A DNA stretch of 64,000 bases from Scedosporium boydii. Its lineage: Eukaryota > Ascomycota > Sordariomycetes > Microascales > Microascaceae. The notes under the pieces were generated by a model. That model was not told the DNA's origin. It was given only the letters and a program-made list of their open reading frames with translations, and searched no databases. The stretch is from NCBI GenBank assembly GCA_002221725.1, contig NJFT01000070.1, forward strand, positions 1 through 64,000, written 5' to 3'. Below are positions 57,751 to 64,000 of the stretch, piece after piece (position 1 is the first letter of the stretch; each line of letters opens with the position of its first letter). The translations under genes were made by a program, and so were the position numbers.

Positions 57751-59889
57751 TGTCGAGAGCTCTGAGATGCTCGACGGCAGCGGCGGGAATGGTTAAGCTC
57801 GGGCACGTGTTCGGGCTCGGCGGGTTGGGATGGGGGTCATAAGGGACTCATGTCGAGCAGGGAAACTGTGGCCAGACTTGAGGTTGCTGGTAATGTTGCG
57901 AGATATTTTGGACTGGATGGAGTCGAGGGGGGGTGAGGTCTTGGTCCCCCAGCGTTTGGAGTTTGGGTGTGTTGAACAGTTGCCCAGCACAAGCGGGAGC
58001 AAAGTGCAGTGCTGTTCCCTGTTTTGTCCCTTATCGTTGTCATTTTGTCGTTGATTGATGACTGGATTCCCCCAAAATAACGTCACGTGTGTCATCCCAC
58101 AAAGACCCGCGGCCCCACTCAAGCTTCGCACTCATGCACAATTGCATTGCGCTTGCTGGGTTAAAATGGAAGCTTCGAATCTCATATCGGTTCTTTCACG
58201 ACCACTTCCCTCAGAACCATTTGATTTCAAACCAGCCGCAAAAGTGTGCTGCCGCAGCTATTAATATATAAACTACGAAGTAGAGTCGATGGCAGACCAC
58301 AGCGTTGGCCGAACGCGAACTTCCTCCCCAACCTCGCGCGAACTACAAACGATAACACCCGTTGTAGCCACTCTTCAGGTTCTCATGAATGCGAGATGAG
58401 AGGATTTGATGTGCCCTAACATCTAGTAGACTACCGATGAGCTGCCGCAACATTGATTGAGGTTTATGACTCTACCGAGGATCTTGCACACTCTGTTTAG
58501 CAGGACGGCCGGGCTTGGATAAATGAGAAAAGGCGGAAGCTTCCAGTCCACAGATTGCGTCCAGGCCGACTACCACCGACCCTCACCTCAATGTGGGCTT
58601 AAAGAGCTCGGGGAGAACGTGCCCATTTAAACCTCCATATGGCCATGCGTAGCTGTGAGACTAGACCGGATTTCGGATCACGCAGAACCGGCTATCCTCT
58701 GGGCCGGAAAGATGAATGACACGTCGGTTTCTCATTGCGTCTAGTCCGGAGGCAGCCCCGTTGCACAACATCATACAACAAAGAAAACCAAACATATCGC
58801 TGCGTTCATCTAAGAAGGAGCCGTACGTCGGGGTTCGTTGCAATAAGCTTGAAGCTTGCGAATCTACAGTTAAAATATGGTCACCTTACTTGCGCCTGGC
58901 ATCCCATAGAGGTCTAGGCAGAGCCTGGGCCATCGCGGCCGGTTGTGGACATGGAAGAAGCTGTTACTAGGGTCGGTCTCGTGCCTCCCTCCCCAGCGAT
59001 GCCCAAGCCGGCCTGCCGCTCTCAGGAGTATTTTGTATCAATTGATGTCGTTCTGTGATCCAATTGATCCATGAGCTTGGCCGGATCAACGTGATTTGAA
59101 AGGGCGAAATAGGCATCGATGTGCTACAATCCTGATAAATTGGAATTGAAATGGGAATGGGTTTATCGTGTCGTCGACAATGTTGATGAGAGCTTGAGTA
59201 GTTGCCGCCTGATTGGGCTTATCAATCTTTGAAATTGGGGAAATCAATGATCAATTGATGCCAGTCCTGTACGCGCTCTGGGCCTGGTGGCCATTTTCAG
59301 TGGTTCTCAGTGGGCGGTGCGGGGTAACTGAGTTCTGGAATGCCCGAGCTGCGAGCTGTGAGTGTGAGACCAATTGATTGATGTCGCCAACAGGGTGCCA
59401 CTGCCATCTTCTCTGTCTGGCAGCCTTACATACATACACATGCGTAGTTTGGCCCCAGCGGCATTGAGCAAGAGAACCGAGGAAACATTGTTCAACTGTT
59501 CGACTCAAGACAGCTTGGGAGCAATTGAAGCATTGGTGATCGGCTTTCTAGTAGCATCGATATACAAGCTACAGAAGAGTCCACTACCGCAGTCGAGCCT
59601 CTCAAGTCTAAACGCTCGCCTCGCCTTTCTCTTCCCTCGCACCTTTCCCCAACGAGCTCTCTTGGACAATATTGTCCCCATCTCGTCAAACGGACAGCAT
59701 TCCCACGCGACTGACTCGAGAGAACAAGCTCTGTAAAGCTTTGCGAGATTATCTCCAACCTCGTCACTCACCCAGGCTTAAAAAGTTCCACCTTAATCGC
59801 CAGTCACCCTTCACCTCAACAGCTCACCCCTTCAGACGCCATTCAAACACCCGCCCTCCCCCAACCTTCAAACCAACTTCCTCCCCACG
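57751..59889. other. Divergent promoter region of tul1 and the HSBP1 gene
   Basis: No gene recognised. It holds CACGTG cores near 57804 and 58086, one exact TACGAAGTA at 58274, and a cluster of ATCAATTGAT palindromes (exact at 59037 and 59250, near copies around 59057 and 59370) 500-850 bp before the HSBP1 start. Pyrimidine-rich leader sequence begins near 59760. Confidence 0.5.
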
Positions 59890-60429
59890 ATGTCATCCAA
59901 CAACGACCCCAGCTCGGGCAAGGCTGACGTAAGTACACACGCCCGCCGCCGCGGCTATCAGCATATTCACAGTCTCACCGACATCTTCCCTCGTCCTTCA
60001 TTCCACCGCCTACGCCGTTACTCACCGTTAGCATCCTCAACGAGAAACGATCAACATAAGCAGTCTTAAAACTACAGGCCAAGAAAAACAGTTCTATTAA
60101 CTCATCCCGATGTAGACCGCCGAGGACTCCCGCGCCGACCTCAACGCCGCAGTCGAGGACCTCCTGAACTCGCTGTCTAACAAGTTTGCCGGCGTATCTA
60201 GTGAGATTTTCGCAAAGAGTAAGTCTTCATCAATTTTGGGCTTTCAACTTCTCCCACTTGCCCGGTTTATTCTGTTCTTATAAGCGGCGGCTGCTATGCA
60301 TGCTTATCTATATACTTATGTCGTTGCTTGTCATTAGTGGACGAAATGTCTCGTCGCCTCGATAGTCTCGAAGCTGAACTTCGCGCGGCCAAGGAGAAAG
60401 ACTCGGGTTCATCGTCTTCTGCAAAGTAG
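59890..60429 (+). CDS. Heat shock factor-binding protein 1 (HSBP1) homologue, 77 residues
   Basis: A small three-exon gene: 59890-59928, 60116-60218 and 60338-60429. Introns are 187 and 119 bp with GTAAGT donors and TAG acceptors, and all joins are in phase. After a Ser/Asn-rich start the protein has DLNAAVEDLLNSLSNKFAGV and SSEIFAKMDEMSRRLDSLEA, the single amphipathic helix with heptad repeats seen in HSBP1, then a Lys/Ser tail. HSBP1 forms coiled-coil trimers or hexamers that bind the trimerisation helix of heat shock factor and damp its activity; it has also been tied to WASH-complex assembly. The length is close to the 70-80 residues usual for the family. Confidence 0.88.
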
Positions 60430-60984
60430 TGAACGGAACCACAGGCTAAAACCTCATCTGATTCCTCACCCAGCAAAGGAGAATCGGTAAGTGAAGAGCT
60501 CCAGGAGGGTTAAAAAGAAAATCGAAGATGGTGACGGAGCGCTGGATCTGTGACGTCGAAGTGGAAAGTTATCTGAAGGCTTTTTCCGGGATGATGAATC
60601 CGGCAATATGGTAGAGCCTCATCTCGGGAATCACAATGTGTAGATATCCTATCGGTTTGTTTTTTCACGTTTGTTCCTAAACTTTGTTTTAATGCGAAGA
60701 GTCGCACAGAGATGCGGGTGTGACACTTCATAACCTCGAGGCAACTCTAGCCTTCATGTGCAACGTCCATCGCATGTCTACGCTTATCACCTAGGCCCAC
60801 ATTGATGACGAAGAGCACGACTACACCACGAAGAGCTGTAAGAGACGACCGATTCTAACCCGGAATCTTGTAGCATTGCTTGCATTGATCATGTCATTCT
60901 CGAAAGTCGACGAAAATCCAAAACAAGTATCAATCGTGCATATAATACATTCATCAGCTCCACATTCCACCTCCTCTCACAAAT
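60430..60984. other. Convergent 3' regions of the HSBP1 and PDI genes
   Basis: A 555-bp spacer between facing stop codons. No gene or element seen. Confidence 0.55.
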
Positions 60985-62173
60985 TTACAACTCATCCTTA
61001 ACATCCTTCTTCTCCTCCTCCACTTCCTCAACCTTCTTAAACCTTCCAAGAATATTCAACTTCGTCTTGAGCTCATCCCGCTTCTGATCCGCCAACCCGC
61101 CCTTCTTCAACAAATTCGCCAACCTCGCCGACTCCTTCTCGACGTACTCCTGGCTCTTCTCAAGCTTCTCCAACACCCGGACGTAGTACGCCGCCGACTT
61201 GGCCTTGACGTCCTCCCTCAGCTTCTCAGCCTCCTTCTTCGCCTCGGCCGCGAGCTCCGTCAGCTTGGCCTTGCCCTCCTTGATGTAGCGGGCCGCGATG
61301 GCGTCGAGAGACTCGACGGTACCAGCCGCGTCGTCGAGGGCGCCGCCCGCGAGACGGTGGGTGCCTGCCTGCTTGTTGATGTACTTGGCGAGGTCCTTCT
61401 CGGCGCGGCCGCCGTTGTAGACGACGGATTCGGTCGAGCCCTTGGAGAACCACTTGATCGTCGGGAAGCCGGTCACGCCTTCTTGGGCGCAGGCCTCGCG
61501 GGAGCCGTCGGAGTCGCAGTCGACCTTGGCGATGAGGATTTCGGTTTCGGGTTCGAAGGAGACGGCGAGAGCCTCCCAGGTAGGAGCGAGGTTCTTGCAG
61601 TCTAGGCACGCAGTTAGCTAGAGTTCAAAGGACGAAAAGTGGGCCAAAAAGCAACTTACGACCACACCAAGGCGCAGTAAACGCAACAAACACATGCTTA
61701 TCCTTGCCCACAGCCTCATTAAAGCTCTGATCATGCAACATCTGCACCTTCGAAGGCGGCGTCCACTTCTTCCTAGGCTTCACCCCCGTTTTCTCCGTAA
61801 TGAACCCAGCGAGACTATCGAAGTCGCGTCCGCCATTATACTCCTCCGGCTCGGCGCTCTTGCCGTCGAACCACTTGAGCGTCGGGAACCCCTGCACGCC
61901 GTACTTCTTTCCCAGGGACTTCTCCGCGTCGGCGTCGACCTTGCCGATTTGTACCTTGTCGCTGGCGTGCTCGAAGGCGATCGCCAGCTCCTCGTATACG
62001 GGCGCGAGGTTCTTGCAGTGGCCGCACCACGGCGCGAAGAACTCGACGAGCGTGGGCTTGCCGCTCTTGTGGACTACTTGGTCGAAGTTTTTGGGGATGA
62101 GGTCGAGGACGGCGGATTTAGCGGCTGCGGCGGCGACGAGGCCGCTGAGCAGCAGGGTCTTGAGAAGCACCAT
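60985..62173 (-). CDS. tigA: ER protein disulfide isomerase, TigA/ERp38 type
   Basis: Exons 62173-61660 and 61601-60985 give 376 residues; the 58-bp intron splits the second active site between Gly171 and His172. A signal peptide (cut after about residue 18) is followed by two thioredoxin domains with active sites C50-G-H-C53 and C170-G-H-C173, in the contexts FFAPWCGHC and FTAPWCGHC. Both retain the downstream GFPT cis-proline loop (QGFPTLKWF, TGFPTIKWF). Residues about 265-360 form a Lys/Glu-rich helical ERp29-like D domain. The chain ends in KDEL, the ER retrieval signal. The order thioredoxin-thioredoxin-helical tail is that of Aspergillus TigA, Neurospora ERp38 and plant PDIL2. It forms and rearranges disulfides in secreted proteins, which in this window would include the cysteine-rich peroxidase-WSC protein. 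Confidence 0.94.
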
Positions 62174-64000
62174 GGTGTGGTGGGTGTGGTCGAGGTCAGA
62201 GGGTGACGTCGAGCTTCAAATTAGCCGGGGAAAGGAGGAAAACAATTGAGTTGAGGGGGTCGGATTCTAAGGGAGGAGATGGTGGGTTGGGTGGTGTCTG
62301 CAAAGCTCAACTCTGCAGACTAGTATATTGAGGTCGGTATAGAGCTGTCAATAGGAGCTCGGGTGATATCTCTGGAGCAAGGACTTGGTTGAGCTTAGGA
62401 ATGATGTGAAGTGTCCTTTCCAGTGCTTACCCCTGAGACAGTGTTGGATGCTAGCAGCTGGTGCCAGGTGTCTAAACCAACTCGTTGAGCTTCAAAAAAG
62501 TACCAAGTAAATTCACGTGGAGATCTATCTGGTGGTCCAAGCTCCCCCGAATATCGGCACCATCAAGAGAGGAAGACTTGGCCTGGAGCTTAGGCGACCC
62601 CGCTTCGCCTCTTCGCCTCTTCGCCTCAAATGCTGGCTACATTGGTTGGGAGATGTTCAGTGAATCAAGTCAATGAAAGGGTCTAGCTCGATGTCCACTG
62701 TGGCAATGCAACAGGAGATCTTAATTCGCTTCTCGGGAGGTGTACGGCTCAACGACATTGGCGATGTAATGCAGATCCCGGTTAATGAGCGGCGATGATA
62801 TCTCAGAACAATATCCCACCAAGAATTCGCGTGCCCCATCAAACAGCATCCTCCTCGGATCATAGAAATGTGCGAAGTAGCAAAATACATTCCTCAGTTG
62901 CAATCCATGAACCAGCTAGTCGACAAATATCATGCAGGCTTTACATGAGGATTCTAGGACCCCAAATGCTAAAAACCTAGCGCCACAGAATCCTCGATCT
63001 GGACATCCACGGTCCTTCGCCTTTGCATACCAGGAGGTTGAGACTGGACCGTTAGTAAATCCCAGCCCGAAGAATAATTCAAGGATCAGCAATCCTCAGA
63101 GTATAGCAGTGATGGAAGCAAAAAACTTTTGAGCATATCCAAGGACAGTTCAATAAGCCAGCACAGGTGAACACATCTTAATATTCGACCATAGCAGAGC
63201 GTAATTGTCCGATGTCGTCCAATTGCAGGCTTCGGTATGGATCTTCTGCGGCTGTCATTAGAAATCGCCGGGTCCGGATTCGTGCAAATGGCTGCATAAA
63301 ACATTTTTAGACCCATCACTTTTCTTCGAGAGATCTGGCCAGAGTGCGCAGCTGCCGGGACTTGGCCCCGTTCTGCGCTCTCGTTTTTAACCCCACTTGT
63401 GGTACCCCAGGACCCCCAAGACTCGAACCATGCGTCCTCTGCCAGTGTCTCATGAATGACAGGCACAGAGCCTAAAAAATCTGATTCTGACTCGGTTAGT
63501 ATATCATGAAGTGTATCAGGCCGATTCTTCGTCGCAGATGCAGTAGGACAACGAGGTCGCGAACGATGACGAAAGTGTCAAGATGGCTGGGAGCAATTCG
63601 GGTCGAGAGTTAGCGTATTAACGTGGTACCGGTGAAGGATCATTAACACTTGGCGGTCCTAATGGCAACCCGCTCCGTTCAGCCATTCCTTGCTAATTTC
63701 GAAATGGGTTCCGGCAGTCCCCACCCTCTTTTCCTTGGCCAAGTGCTGCCTAGCAGGACTCGCCGCGGCAAAGAGTTTCTCAAGAAAGATCGGCAACCTC
63801 GGTGCGCGATGCGCCTCGAAACGAGAAAAGCAAAGACGTTGGAGACGGTCTCGATGAGGATCACAACTTCACCTTGAGGCGAGGGGTGCTTCCCATACCA
63901 ACGACCCGACAGCCAGCGGCTTTTTTGCCTGCGTTGTTATTGCTGGAAAGAAGAAAAGAAGGGGAAAAAATGTCTGAGCTTCGGCGCGATGCCCGGCAAC
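62174..64000. other. Upstream region of the PDI gene to the window end; no gene recognised
   Basis: The first few hundred bases are the PDI promoter and leader. A CACGTG core lies at about 62514, and a CTTCGCCT direct repeat near 62605-62625. Open frames of up to 126 codons show no recognisable domain, and none links by splicing to another. A gene leaving the right edge cannot be excluded. Confidence 0.45.

Noticed and set aside
63390..63440. tRNA-like B box on the minus strand near GGTTCGAGTC
   Set aside because: The presumed T stem does not pair and no A box lies at the right distance.

Overview
The window is nuclear DNA of a filamentous ascomycete (Pezizomycotina, most likely a Sordariomycete). 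Genes carry short spliceosomal introns of about 58-98 bp with GTRNGT donors and CTAAC/CTGAC branch sites. The gene set is typical of these fungi: a VIB-1/XprG transcription factor, a HAM-2/PRO22 STRIPAK subunit, a MARVEL protein, a HET-domain protein and a WSC-tailed extracellular peroxidase. Exon joins were placed by eye from splice signals and reading-frame continuity.

Layout. Positions 1-2205 are a pyrimidine-rich leader and promoter. An RWD-RBR ubiquitin ligase lies at 2206-4568 (+). A gene-free interval of about 21 kb (4569-25587) follows; its longest open frames are no longer than chance predicts, and it is full of the 9-mer TACGAAGTA/TACTTCGTA. Next come vib-1 (25588-27960, +), 4.5 kb of non-coding DNA, a basic DUF2011-like protein (32523-33407, +), the six-exon ham-2/far11 homologue (33886-37326, +) and a convergent MARVEL gene (37744-39225, -).

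From about 40 to 50 kb the character changes to an accessory segment. It holds AT-richer DNA, a solo LTR with an intact 5-bp target-site duplication, an unrecognised gene with an internal duplication and a probable frameshift, a short relic resembling the hydrolase domain of STAND proteins, a HET gene whose exons do not join in phase, and a DUF7924-like protein. After that come a hybrid-type heme peroxidase with three WSC domains (51456-54794, +), the Dsc/Tul1 Golgi ubiquitin ligase (55060-57750, -), a 77-residue HSBP1 homologue (59890-60429, +) and an ER protein disulfide isomerase of the TigA/ERp38 type (60985-62173, -).

How the genes relate. There is no operon logic, but three genes belong to one theme of fungal biology. 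HAM-2 serves hyphal fusion. VIB-1 is the transcription factor that heterokaryon incompatibility depends on in Neurospora. HET proteins execute incompatibility. A second theme is protein quality control: two unrelated ubiquitin ligases, an ER disulfide isomerase and a heat-shock-factor regulator. Links between neighbours are inferences from family knowledge and are not shown by the sequence.
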